Source of the DNA: Flavobacteriales bacterium
Lineage (GTDB): Bacteria > Bacteroidota > Bacteroidia > Flavobacteriales_D > Sanyastnellaceae
Direction of reading: 5' to 3'
Assembly: GCA_016722445.1 (NCBI GenBank)
Contig: JADKIZ010000006.1
Location: 1 to 64,000 of the forward strand
DNA: 64,000 bases
The notes beneath the pieces are model-generated. The model searched no databases. It was not told the origin of the DNA and worked only from the letters and a program-made list of their open reading frames with translations. Shown piece after piece: positions 17,865 to 27,537 of the stretch (its first letter is position 1; each line of letters starts with the position of its first letter). The position numbers and the translations under genes were made by a program.

Positions 17865-18614
17865 ATGGCCATTAATATTCTTGTTGTAGAAGACGAAAGT
17901 ATCGTTCGAAAGGACATCGAACGTAGTCTTGAAAAGCTCGGCTATCATGTTGTTGGTCATGCCGACAACGGCGAGAGGGCGCTTGAAGTTGCCAGAGAAA
18001 CCAAGCCAGATCTGGCCCTTATGGATATTCAAATTAAGGGCAACATGAGCGGAATAGAAACCGCCGAAGCCATTAAACAAGAGATGGATATTCCGGTCAT
18101 TTATCTCACAGCATACGCCGACGAGCCGACCTTGAATAAAGCGAAACTTACTGAACCACACGGGTATATTTTAAAGCCATTCAAAGAGGTGGATTTGCAT
18201 ACCACCATTGAAATGGCGATTCATAAACATGGTAAGGAACGGGAAGTGAAAGTTGAAAACGAATTGCTGAAATCACTCACGAATTTTAAGTCATCCGCTA
18301 ATTATCTATTCATTAAACACCAATCAAAATTGGTTAAAGTGAACACGGCAGACGTGTACTATGTGGAGGCGCTAAAGGATTATATGCAAATCGTCACTGC
18401 CGATGTGAAGTACACCATTCACGCCACCATGAAGGATATTGAACGCAAATTACCGAAGTCCGTATTTCAACGTCTTCATCGTTCGTTTATCGTGAACATG
18501 GATAAAATTTCTGCTATCTCAGGTAGTGATGTGATACTGGCCGACATTCAAAAAGAAATTCCTGTTGGAGGTAATTATCGCGATGAGTTCGGTGAGCGCA
18601 TCAATATTCTTTGA
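17865..18614 (+). CDS. Response regulator with LytTR DNA-binding domain
   Basis: 249 aa. The receiver domain (residues 1-120) has the acidic pair VVEDE, the phosphoacceptor Asp54 in LALMDIQIKG, the conserved Thr/Ser near YLTAYAD and Lys in ILKPFKE. After a linker, residues ~145-249 form a LytTR DNA-binding domain (LVKVNTADVYYVEALKDYM, FQRLHRSFIVN). It is the natural partner of the PAS kinase encoded directly upstream. Such HisKA_2/LytTR pairs are common in Bacteroidota; targets are unknown. Its stop is three bases from the stop of the convergent TonB-receptor gene, so no separate terminator fits between them. Confidence 0.93.
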   Translation: MAINILVVEDESIVRKDIERSLEKLGYHVVGHADNGERALEVARETKPDLALMDIQIKGNMSGIETAEAIKQEMDIPVIYLTAYADEPTLNKAKLTEPHGYILKPFKEVDLHTTIEMAIHKHGKEREVKVENELLKSLTNFKSSANYLFIKHQSKLVKVNTADVYYVEALKDYMQIVTADVKYTIHATMKDIERKLPKSVFQRLHRSFIVNMDKISAISGSDVILADIQKEIPVGGNYRDEFGERINIL

Positions 18615-18617
18615 TGC

Positions 18618-21065
18618 TCAAAAATCAATTCTGTAGAAAAATACCGGGAGCAAACCCAATTGATATTCCTTTCGTACCGCATTGGACGGATCACCTGATT
18701 CATCTGGTGCATAAGTAAGCGACAATACGTTTTGGGTGTTCAATAGATTCACGAGATCTAAACCAGCCTCATGGGATGTTTTTTTCCGGTTGAACCTGAA
18801 ATTCATTTTCACATCTAAACGAAAATAGGGTTCAAATTGTAGGGTATTCCTCAAGGAATCCACATAAATAAGTTCGCGCGCTATGTTGCTGGCAGCAATA
18901 TCTGCCGGCCCATACCAACGACCACCAGCTGTAGTTACTTTAGATCCAATGACAAATGCTCCGCCTTTCCGGAGGCTAAACTCTTTACTGGCCAGAGCAT
19001 TGAAGGCATATCCCCCATTGAAATCGGTATTTCTGATGACTCCGTCACTTCCAGCGTACTGAGCTTGGAAGACAGAACCGGTCAACAAAAACAACCAACC
19101 CTTGCTGTAGAATTTTTCAACCGTGATTTCTGCACCGTAGTTTTCACCCTTACCAGTATTTTGTAATTCGCCGGGAAAGAATCTTGAAAATCCAGAACCG
19201 GTATTGGACAAGGAAAAGGATGAAGATTTTTTTTCAACCGGAATATGACTGAGTTGCTGATAATAAACTTCAGTTAGTATGCGAACGCCTGAATTGAGCA
19301 GCCACTGATGACTCAACACGAAGTGATTGCTCTTGGTAAAATCCATTTTTTGATTGAGCGTCTGTCTGGGTCCTCCGATGCTATCCGACAACGCAACACG
19401 ATAGAAGTACATGTAAAAGGGTTGTGTACCGCTATGTATTCCTGCTGCGAATGCGATGTGTTGTTTTTCGTTGAATTGCCATTTGATAGACACTCGTGGT
19501 TCAGCGAACGCTGTACTGTTGCTCAACGTGAAATGTGTACTATGAATACCCATGGTCAAACTGAGCAATTCTGTGATGCGATATCTCCACTGAACGTAGG
19601 GTTGAATGAGTGCTGCTGTTGCCTGCGTTTGCCATCTCACAGTCCAGTGATTGTACCACGCTAAAGTATCATCGAGCGAACTGCGCACACTATCATTCAT
19701 GCTCCACGTGAAATAGTCTGCATTGAAACCAAATCGAAGCAGGTGATTTTTATTGATCTTGTGATTGAATACTAAAGCCGCAGAGTATTTATTTTGTTTG
19801 AAGTTGTAATCAAGCAACGGCTTTAGCGAGTCGACTTGATAGGTAGAATCAGCATCTAAGTGGCGATACACCAGTTCATGATAACTATCCACAACGTCCG
19901 TCATTGCGGCCAGTGTCATTTTTAAAAACGATCGATCGGAAATGGTTTTGCTCCATGTCACTCCGCCTACAGCCATGCCGGAACCAAAATATTGATCCCT
20001 ATCATTTTGACCATAAATATTTCTTTGATCGGGACTCTTTTGATCGCTGATCAGGATATCAACTTTGCTCATTCCACCAATTCCCCAAACAGAAAAAGTT
20101 GAGTTTTTTTTACCGGGAAAGAACAAACGAAAATTGCCATCCTGATATCTGGGCACCGCATCTGTACCGATATCAATACCAAGTTTTGAAAACATACTCA
20201 CTGTGCTGTATCGGTAACCCACAAGATAGCTACTCCCCCGCTCACGATTGATAGGTCCTTCAGCCATCAGTTCAGTACCCAGAAAACCGAACTGACCAGT
20301 GAATTCATGTTTGCTGTTGTTACCGTTTCTAAGGCGCAAGTCAAATACACCTGAAATACAATTGCCATAATCAGCAGGAAACGCACCTGTATAGAAATCA
20401 GAATTGGCGAGATATTTATTGTTGATGATACTTACCGGACCACCGGTAGTGCCGGGTATATTGAAGTGATTGGGGTTGGGAATATCTACCCCTTCCAAAC
20501 GCCATAAAACACCTTGGGGTGAATTGCCACGAATCACGATATCGTTTCGGGAATCATCTGCGCCTTGAACACCAGCAAAATTGCTGGCCATACGCGCAGG
20601 ATCACCGCGACTTCCTGCATAGCGATTGGTTTCATTCACACTAAACTGCCTTGAACTCACAACGGCCATTTCGTTCTGTGATTCACCCTCACGCGTAGCC
20701 CGTATCTCTACTTCGGCCATCTCTACTATTTGTTGTTCAAGTTCAATTTGAAGAACGGTTTCTTTTCCGCTGGAAATCATCACGTCATCAAGAATACGGG
20801 TAGTGTATCCAGTCATCGCAATTGCGATTCTCACTCGACCAACGGGAACTTGCTCAATACGAAAATGACCTTGTGCATCAGATGCTTTTGCCGCTATAAA
20901 AATGGTATCGCGATATACACTCACTACTGCTCCCGGGATAGGAAAATGTGTTTCCGTTTCTTCAATGATTCCCCGAATGGTTTGTGATACCGGAGCATCC
21001 TGCGAATAAAATCGCAGCGACAACAGGCAAAAGAAAAGGACAAGAATGAGTTGTAACAGTCGCAT
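18618..21065 (-). CDS. TonB-dependent outer-membrane receptor with carboxypeptidase-like N-terminal domain
   Basis: 815 aa with a signal peptide (LLQLILVLFFCLLSLRFYSQ). Residues ~28-120 form a carboxypeptidase-regulatory-like/CarbopepD domain (IRGIIEETETHFPIPGAVVSV, TGYTTRILDDVMI), followed by a plug domain (RYAGSRGDPARMASNFAGVQ, IVIRGNSPQGVLWRLEGVDI) and a long beta-barrel ending with LLPVFFYRIDF, a typical outer-membrane terminal aromatic. It should be a TonB-energised transporter, but lacks a SusD partner and substrate clues. The downstream neighbour on the same strand is the convergent regulator; upstream, after 48 bases, lies the stop of the giant PKD gene, so co-transcription with that adhesin is possible. 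Confidence 0.9.
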   Translation of the reverse strand: MRLLQLILVLFFCLLSLRFYSQDAPVSQTIRGIIEETETHFPIPGAVVSVYRDTIFIAAKASDAQGHFRIEQVPVGRVRIAIAMTGYTTRILDDVMISSGKETVLQIELEQQIVEMAEVEIRATREGESQNEMAVVSSRQFSVNETNRYAGSRGDPARMASNFAGVQGADDSRNDIVIRGNSPQGVLWRLEGVDIPNPNHFNIPGTTGGPVSIINNKYLANSDFYTGAFPADYGNCISGVFDLRLRNGNNSKHEFTGQFGFLGTELMAEGPINRERGSSYLVGYRYSTVSMFSKLGIDIGTDAVPRYQDGNFRLFFPGKKNSTFSVWGIGGMSKVDILISDQKSPDQRNIYGQNDRDQYFGSGMAVGGVTWSKTISDRSFLKMTLAAMTDVVDSYHELVYRHLDADSTYQVDSLKPLLDYNFKQNKYSAALVFNHKINKNHLLRFGFNADYFTWSMNDSVRSSLDDTLAWYNHWTVRWQTQATAALIQPYVQWRYRITELLSLTMGIHSTHFTLSNSTAFAEPRVSIKWQFNEKQHIAFAAGIHSGTQPFYMYFYRVALSDSIGGPRQTLNQKMDFTKSNHFVLSHQWLLNSGVRILTEVYYQQLSHIPVEKKSSSFSLSNTGSGFSRFFPGELQNTGKGENYGAEITVEKFYSKGWLFLLTGSVFQAQYAGSDGVIRNTDFNGGYAFNALASKEFSLRKGGAFVIGSKVTTAGGRWYGPADIAASNIARELIYVDSLRNTLQFEPYFRLDVKMNFRFNRKKTSHEAGLDLVNLLNTQNVLSLTYAPDESGDPSNAVRKEYQLGLLPVFFYRIDF

Positions 21066-21112
21066 CGTGAAGATGCATAGTTACAAAAAGTTCTGGAAAA
21101 TTGAGAATGCGA

Positions 21113-24100
21113 TTAGCGAAGTAGAATCACGCTGCCATTGGTTCTTTGTATTGTCACATCTGTTGCGGTCCTCAATTCAAGCGTCGACACATATGATCCA
21201 TCTTGTGCTGGCTCTCCAAGATAGGTTCCGTTCCAACCTTTAAATGGTGTGTCAGAAGAATACACTTCCATTCCCCACCGATCGTAGATTCTAAACTGAT
21301 AGTGGGTAATGTCGAAACCGGTTACAACGGGATAAAAAACCTCATTATGTCCATTGACATCAGGTGTAAATGCCGTTGGAACAAAAACCAACAGTTGTGG
21401 ATTTACAACCACCAGTTTTGATGTTGTATCTCTACACCCGAATGTATTCCACACGCTTTGCGTAATGAAATAGTGTCCGTGATCTTCATACTGATGCTCA
21501 CCTTCTGGGAATATTTCGAATGTTTCATCTCCAAAATCATAATACCAATTGGTCACATCTTCACTTGATGTATTGGTAATATGAAACAGAGGATTCGTAT
21601 AACTTAATTCATCCTCGCACGTGAACCCGGCATTGGGATTTGGATATACAGTGAGGGCATTGAACAATGTTGAATCAGCAGTACAACCATGGTTAGTTGT
21701 AACCGTCAATGTCAAATCAAATGTTCCAGCCTCGTCCATGACAAGGTTGGTATTTTGTTGTGCACTGCTTGTTCCATTTTCAACCGACCAGAGCCAATCT
21801 GTGATGACAGAAGGAAGTTCAACGGTGCTTAAATCCAACAATTGAACCTCTTTCCCCTCACATGTTGCTTCATTTCCAATAACAATATCTGGAATGGGCA
21901 AAGGATGAATTTCAATGCTATCAGAATACACACTCGCGCAGCCATTCGCGCTGGTTGCAATGTAAACTACCTGATAAGTTCCTTGTGTTTCATATAGATT
22001 GTCAGCGGTATTGCCGAATTCATTTGGATGTCCATCACCAAATGACCACTCTTCTTGCATGATCATACCTTCCGCAATGGTGGATGCCGCGGCGAAATGT
22101 GACTCTATTCCAAAGCAGCCATCTTCGATCTCTACGATAGGCCATGGCGCTGGAAATATTTGAATGGTATGTGTTAGCGTGTCGTCACATCCAAAGCTGC
22201 TCACAGGCGTGAGACTGATATCAATTTCACCATAATTCATAAATGTATAGACTAGAGAATCGGGTGAAGTTATTTCTGTACCTGCAATATTCCATGTCCA
22301 CGAAACAATTGAATCAGTGCTTATCGTGCTGTAATCATAAAAAACTTGTTCGGAATATTGACAAGCATCTCCATGGCTGAATACTACTAGGGGAAAAGCA
22401 TGCACAAATATGGATGTATCGATTGAGGCAACACAACCATAATCACTTGTGCTGGTCATGTTGATCTGTTGTGTTCCAGTAGAATCAAAAATAACTGTCG
22501 GTGGAGTGTATTCATTACTCACAACGTTGTTGCCAATATTCCAAACCGTAGAAGATATAACTCCTGTTTGGATGGCCGTTTCATTGATGATGTTCAGTGG
22601 CAGGTCGTGACAAACATCTTCTGCCTGTATTGAAATTTCGGGTATGGGCCTAACAATAATGGTTGAAGTATCCGATGCGGCGCAACCGTCAGAATCAACA
22701 TACCCATAAACGATATCGTAAGTACCAGTTCCGCTCTGTGGTACAAAATAATTGATGGTGTCGTTGTTCAGGGTATAACTTCCTCCGATCGGTGTTGCTC
22801 CTTGCAGAATTATCGTATCCGCATCAAGACAGAAATTGCCTAAATCCGCATACTGCACAATAGGCAATGGTTTGATGAAGATGTTTTGTGACACACTATT
22901 TGAACACGAGAATGTGTCCGTGTAAAAGTATTCCACTACATAATTTAAATTCTCAGCCCATGAAGGATCAAATGCAGTTGTCTCAATGCCATTGACAGTG
23001 TAGAAGCCGGGCGGATCAGAAGGGCTTCCTGTGATTAAATCAAATGTATTATCCAAATGACAAACAAGCGGATCTTCACTTAGCGTTAGGGTCGGTAGAT
23101 CTTTTACTTCAATGTGAATCGTATCTGTTCGCACGCAATCTGCATAGTATCCGGTGAGCAAAAAATCATAGTCATCGGATGGGTGAAGTAAAAACTCGTT
23201 GGCTGTTGCACCATTTGAAATTTCACTCATGTCCTGCCAGACATAAGAGGTTGCGTTTTCAATGGTGACATAAGCGGTGTCACCTGCACATAAATATTGC
23301 GGCACCTGGTAAGAAAGAACAAATTCTTCGACAACAATCGAATCTGTACAGGCAACAAGAACAGGACAACCATTTGGGTCCGTCATAATTACGGATGGAC
23401 AATAGGTTCCGGGCACGGTATACGTGTGTGTTGTAGAAGTATTTCCCGATGGATCACCAGATCCATCATTGAAGTCCCAGAAATATTCAAAATAGGTATC
23501 AGCAGGATTAAACGCCGCGATAGAAACTTCAAACGGAGCGCATACCGCCGTATCCAGCAGTTGTGTAAACGGCCCAACTTGATTTCCATAGTTGAGAATA
23601 TCTGGGACTACAAGTGTTGCTTCACACCCATAATTATTGACCACAGTGAGCGATACATCATATACACCAATCGGGTAAGTGTGAAATGCCATGATTCCAA
23701 AACCGCCTTGTTCATCACCAAAATCCCACACTGAATTGACTACAGTTCCGGGGGTAGTATTGACAAACTGAACACCGTATAGACAATTGTTGATGGTTGA
23801 AGTAAAATCAAATGAAACGTCAGGATCTACAATGTGTACCGCCTGATCGTTGCAATAACTGCGAACGCAGCCAGCACCATTATCAGCATTTAGACATACC
23901 TCGTAAGTGCCATTGGCCTCGAATACGTGCGTCGGCGCGGCGAGCGTACTTGTGTTTTCTGAACTTGTCGGATCACCAAAGTCCCAGGCGTATGTTACGT
24001 CATCAGGACCTACAGAGTAGTTTACAAATTGTACTTCATCTCCAACGCAACTCGGATCTGATGCGGCAATAAAGTTGACCACAGGAGGAAGTACAACATT

Positions 24101-26836
24101 GATTTCTTGCGTTACTGTGGATGTACAACCAAGACTGTCTGTTGCCGTGAGCGTTGCGCTTAAGGGCTGATCATAGTTGTATGGCGGTTGAAAAGTGTGA
24201 AAAGGGCTTTCACTTGTACTGATGCTGCCGTCGCTAAAAATCCACTGCCAAGACGTGAGATTACCAAGGTCGGGCTCAAAACCCAAATTCACATTGTTAC
24301 ACGCGTCAATGGTCGTTGTAGAAAACGATGCAAAATCCGGATTACTCGAAACGTGTATAGCATCATCATAAAACAAATCGACGGAACAACCATTGGCGTC
24401 TGTTGTGGTCACTGTCACGTCTACAAACCCACCCTCTTCTATAATGACGCTGGGCCACCAGAAGTAATCAGGATTTGAAAAAGCAAAACTTTGTGCGCCA
24501 TCATTCCATGTATGTGTGATATGCCAATAACCTTGATTGGCCATCCAGTTTACCACAATATGATCCCCACTGCTGAATGTGACATCCCAATGTGGATTGA
24601 ACACTTCACAATGAATGTCTACATCCAACGGAGGACAGCCATTGTTGGGTGTGAAACTAAGATTCGCATTTGGTGAAGAAACAGTAATATCCACCGATTG
24701 TGTGTCTGGACAATCTGATCCGTTGGCAAACGCAGTTAGCAAAATAGTATACGTACCTGAAGCTGGAAAAATATGTGTTGGTGTGTGTTCATTGATCAAT
24801 GAACCTGATCCATCGCCAAAATCCCAAACAATAGAATCGGCACCAATGGAAATGTCATTGAATGTTGCGGACAATTCTCCACACATCACTTGATATTCGA
24901 AAATCGCTACTGGAGGCTCAACGTATATCAGATCTTCCATGGTTTGCATGATGTTGCACGCACCATTGAAAACCGTGAGCGAAACATCAAACCAACCGGT
25001 ATCCGGAAAGTCATGCGTGATACAATCTTCAGAAAGCGACATGATGACCCACCCGCTTCCATCATAAAAATTCCATGAAAATGTATTACCCGGCTGCTCT
25101 GTTACACAGAATTCAACGGGCTCACCCGCACACGTTGTTGTTGTGGAAACCGTAAAGTTAGCGTCCACTTCAGTGAGCACATTGATGTCGTTGGGATTCG
25201 TATATGAAGCTGTGCAACCCGACTCGGTTTGTATGGTAAGCGTGATTGGATAGAATCCTGGCGTCGTATACATGTATTCTGGAGCCAAACCTTCAGCATC
25301 GGTCAGTCCATCTCCATCGAAATCCCAATAGTAGAATTCTACTGTATCTACTGTATTCACGAGCACATCGAAAACAGACACCAATTGATTGGTACAAGCT
25401 GTAGGAGCATGGTTGAAATGAACCGTTGGCAACTGAACGGTGATATAGTCTATCAACTCGAATTCATTCTCACATCCGCTGGAGCTTGTCGCTACAAGGC
25501 GGATGTCATATAGGCCGTAATCATTGAAGGTATAAACGAGGTCTGTTGAAGCCCCAACAGAAGTGCCATCAACAAACCACTCGTAGGAAATAACGCCCGG
25601 TCCCACGGATAAATTTTCAAAATGAACATTGAATGGAAAGGAACAGGACTCAAGAACATCAGCCTCAAAGGAAACATCAGTGCCTTCTTGTATGGTCATT
25701 GTGGCCGGCCCTACCTGTGTGTCCACACAACCACTGCTATAAGAAACCTCTAATGAGGGTATGAAACTTCCAGCGTCCGCATAAGTGTAAGTTGCTGTGA
25801 TGCCAGTTGCATCCGCAATGCCGTCACCATCAAAATCCCATTCAGTAACCGGAGGAACAGGTGTGGTAGTGCTGGTAAATGTAAAGACATCGCCCTCACA
25901 ACCCGTCAGTGGGTTTACGGTGAATGTCGCATTGGCTGTACTAAATATTTCGACAGGATGACAAATCTGGTCAGAACAACCAACATCATCGGCTACAGTG
26001 AGACAGACATCAAAAATCCCAGTCGATTGAAACGTATGCGATACCTCATCGATTCCATTGACGGTTTGGGTACCGCCATCACCGAATTCCCATATGGATG
26101 AAAGTGTGGTTTCTCCTGTCGACGAATTAGTCATGGAAATATCTACGGGTGGATTACAATCCAATTGATTGCTAAGCGCAAAGACGGCATTGGGAAAATG
26201 ATCCACGACCTGTATCAGACCGGGTAATGTAATATCGGCGAAACAACCAAATTCGTCCTCAACAGAAAACACAGGCGTAAAAGTTCCAGTTTGATTATAG
26301 CAGTGCATCGGGTTTTCATCCGTAGATGATCCTCCATCTCCAAAGTCCCAAGACCATTCAACAATGTCTCCCTCACCTATGACGCTGATGTCACTGAAAT
26401 TGACACAAAGGGGAAAACAACCCGCGTCATCATCCACAACAAAATTTGCAACAGGTAACGCATGCACGCTGATGTAATCCTGGATCGTAGTGGTTTGTGT
26501 ACCATTGATCGTCAAGGTGACATCATAATTGCCGGGCAGCGTGAGTATTGAAATGTATTGCGGAGAAGTTGAGGTGAGTGTTGCGCCGCTTGGGGTTGTA
26601 ATTTGCCAGTTATAGCTTGAAATACTACCTGGTGCCGGCGAGGTAACTGAAATAACCACGCCTAGAGGAGCACAACCGCTGGTGTTGTTTGCTTGAAATG
26701 TTTGTGATACCGCGGTTGAAAATGTCAATAACGCCGCGAAAAGCAGCGTCCATCGAACACGCGTCAAAACGTATTCTTGAATATTATGAATGGTTGGTGA
26801 AATCACCTTTGCGCAATAGGGTCCTCGTTTATACAC
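21113..26836 (-). CDS. Giant PKD-repeat surface adhesin with gliding-motility type B T9SS domain
   Basis: About 1907 aa. An export signal (WTLLFAALLTFSTAVSQ) is followed by roughly 17-18 PKD-like modules with WxFGDG cores (WSWDFGDGG, WEFGDGG, WDFDGDG, WDFGDGSGS, WSFGDG, WYYDFGDE). Around residues 1200-1370 a different module appears (Cys-containing SprB-like Ig repeats such as LTLSEDPLVCHLDNTFDLI and ILQGATPIGGSY). The C-terminus (FVPTAFTPDVNGHNEVF, FRIYDRWGMEVYSS, WNGTYLGEPAQDGSY) is the CHU_C gliding-motility type B sorting domain. It is probably a T9SS-exported, cell-surface adhesin. No ATG exists: GTG at 26834-26836 gives a long N-region, TTG at 26765-26767 a compact signal peptide; I kept the longer, uncertain one. 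Confidence 0.9.
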   Translation of the reverse strand: MYKRGPYCAKVISPTIHNIQEYVLTRVRWTLLFAALLTFSTAVSQTFQANNTSGCAPLGVVISVTSPAPGSISSYNWQITTPSGATLTSTSPQYISILTLPGNYDVTLTINGTQTTTIQDYISVHALPVANFVVDDDAGCFPLCVNFSDISVIGEGDIVEWSWDFGDGGSSTDENPMHCYNQTGTFTPVFSVEDEFGCFADITLPGLIQVVDHFPNAVFALSNQLDCNPPVDISMTNSSTGETTLSSIWEFGDGGTQTVNGIDEVSHTFQSTGIFDVCLTVADDVGCSDQICHPVEIFSTANATFTVNPLTGCEGDVFTFTSTTTPVPPVTEWDFDGDGIADATGITATYTYADAGSFIPSLEVSYSSGCVDTQVGPATMTIQEGTDVSFEADVLESCSFPFNVHFENLSVGPGVISYEWFVDGTSVGASTDLVYTFNDYGLYDIRLVATSSSGCENEFELIDYITVQLPTVHFNHAPTACTNQLVSVFDVLVNTVDTVEFYYWDFDGDGLTDAEGLAPEYMYTTPGFYPITLTIQTESGCTASYTNPNDINVLTEVDANFTVSTTTTCAGEPVEFCVTEQPGNTFSWNFYDGSGWVIMSLSEDCITHDFPDTGWFDVSLTVFNGACNIMQTMEDLIYVEPPVAIFEYQVMCGELSATFNDISIGADSIVWDFGDGSGSLINEHTPTHIFPASGTYTILLTAFANGSDCPDTQSVDITVSSPNANLSFTPNNGCPPLDVDIHCEVFNPHWDVTFSSGDHIVVNWMANQGYWHITHTWNDGAQSFAFSNPDYFWWPSVIIEEGGFVDVTVTTTDANGCSVDLFYDDAIHVSSNPDFASFSTTTIDACNNVNLGFEPDLGNLTSWQWIFSDGSISTSESPFHTFQPPYNYDQPLSATLTATDSLGCTSTVTQEINVVLPPVVNFIAASDPSCVGDEVQFVNYSVGPDDVTYAWDFGDPTSSENTSTLAAPTHVFEANGTYEVCLNADNGAGCVRSYCNDQAVHIVDPDVSFDFTSTINNCLYGVQFVNTTPGTVVNSVWDFGDEQGGFGIMAFHTYPIGVYDVSLTVVNNYGCEATLVVPDILNYGNQVGPFTQLLDTAVCAPFEVSIAAFNPADTYFEYFWDFNDGSGDPSGNTSTTHTYTVPGTYCPSVIMTDPNGCPVLVACTDSIVVEEFVLSYQVPQYLCAGDTAYVTIENATSYVWQDMSEISNGATANEFLLHPSDDYDFLLTGYYADCVRTDTIHIEVKDLPTLTLSEDPLVCHLDNTFDLITGSPSDPPGFYTVNGIETTAFDPSWAENLNYVVEYFYTDTFSCSNSVSQNIFIKPLPIVQYADLGNFCLDADTIILQGATPIGGSYTLNNDTINYFVPQSGTGTYDIVYGYVDSDGCAASDTSTIIVRPIPEISIQAEDVCHDLPLNIINETAIQTGVISSTVWNIGNNVVSNEYTPPTVIFDSTGTQQINMTSTSDYGCVASIDTSIFVHAFPLVVFSHGDACQYSEQVFYDYSTISTDSIVSWTWNIAGTEITSPDSLVYTFMNYGEIDISLTPVSSFGCDDTLTHTIQIFPAPWPIVEIEDGCFGIESHFAAASTIAEGMIMQEEWSFGDGHPNEFGNTADNLYETQGTYQVVYIATSANGCASVYSDSIEIHPLPIPDIVIGNEATCEGKEVQLLDLSTVELPSVITDWLWSVENGTSSAQQNTNLVMDEAGTFDLTLTVTTNHGCTADSTLFNALTVYPNPNAGFTCEDELSYTNPLFHITNTSSEDVTNWYYDFGDETFEIFPEGEHQYEDHGHYFITQSVWNTFGCRDTTSKLVVVNPQLLVFVPTAFTPDVNGHNEVFYPVVTGFDITHYQFRIYDRWGMEVYSSDTPFKGWNGTYLGEPAQDGSYVSTLELRTATDVTIQRTNGSVILLR

Positions 26837-26859
26837 ACGAGTTACTTGAAAGGTTGCGA

Positions 26860-26888
26860 TTGACAGTCGATGGGGCGTGTTACTTTTG
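26860..26888 (+). promoter_or_regulatory. Promoter TTG-N18-TACTTTTG for the DUF502 gene
   Basis: TTG at 26860-26862 and TACTTTTG at 26881-26888 are 18 bases apart, a full match to the Bacteroidota -33/-7 arrangement. It lies 19 bases before ATG at 26908, showing that the frame's upstream extension is not the real start. Confidence 0.6.
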
Positions 26889-26907
26889 CCCGTTACAATT
26901 TTTCACC

Positions 26908-27537
26908 ATGAAAAACAGACATCTTCGGAAATTCATCAGTTATGTGCTTAACGGATTGGTCATCACGTTGCCTGTTTTCGGCACCGGATATATCATCTAT
27001 AATTTGTTCAGATGGTTGGACTCAATTGTGCCCAGACTGTGGTATTCTAATGAGGAACTCATCGAAAGAGAAGGTGGTTTTTCGGGTTGGGGAATTTTTG
27101 TTCTTGTTTTGATGTTGTTCGTTTTGGGCTGGCTGGGTAGTCGGTTCATCAATGAACAGCTCAAAAGCGCATTTGAGAAGCTTATGAATAAAATACCCGG
27201 TGTAAATAACCTCTACAGCACGATTTCAGACATCATGGGCGCTCTGGTTGGCAACAAAAAGAAGTTTAATCAGCCGGTTTTGGTAAAAGTGAGTGACCAA
27301 CTAGATCTGGAAATGATTGGCTTTATAACAGATACGGATTTATCGGAATTGGGCGACATCACGGGTAAAGTGGCTGTTTATTTTCCGATGAGCTACAGCT
27401 TCGCGGGTCATATGATGATTGTGCCAGTGCGAAACATCAAACGCATTGAAAGAAATGCTGTGGACATTATGAAATACACCGTGAGCGGAGGTATCGTTGA
27501 ACTCGACCACGAAGATGAAAAGCAGAAGGGCAGTTAA
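26908..27537 (+). CDS. DUF502 family inner-membrane protein
   Basis: 209 aa from ATG at 26908. Two membrane segments are visible: LNGLVITLPVFGTGYIIYNLF (residues ~13-33) and WGIFVLVLMLFVLGWLGS (~65-82). The conserved part after these, INEQLKSAFEKLMNKIPGVN, LYSTISDIMG and VYFPMSYSFAGHMMIVP, is characteristic of DUF502. Function is unknown; a DUF502 protein in plants (COV) affects vascular patterning, but no bacterial role is established. The reading frame extends upstream to 26689, but the promoter at 26860-26888 rules out that start. The next gene overlaps its 3' end. Confidence 0.88.
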   Translation: MKNRHLRKFISYVLNGLVITLPVFGTGYIIYNLFRWLDSIVPRLWYSNEELIEREGGFSGWGIFVLVLMLFVLGWLGSRFINEQLKSAFEKLMNKIPGVNNLYSTISDIMGALVGNKKKFNQPVLVKVSDQLDLEMIGFITDTDLSELGDITGKVAVYFPMSYSFAGHMMIVPVRNIKRIERNAVDIMKYTVSGGIVELDHEDEKQKGS

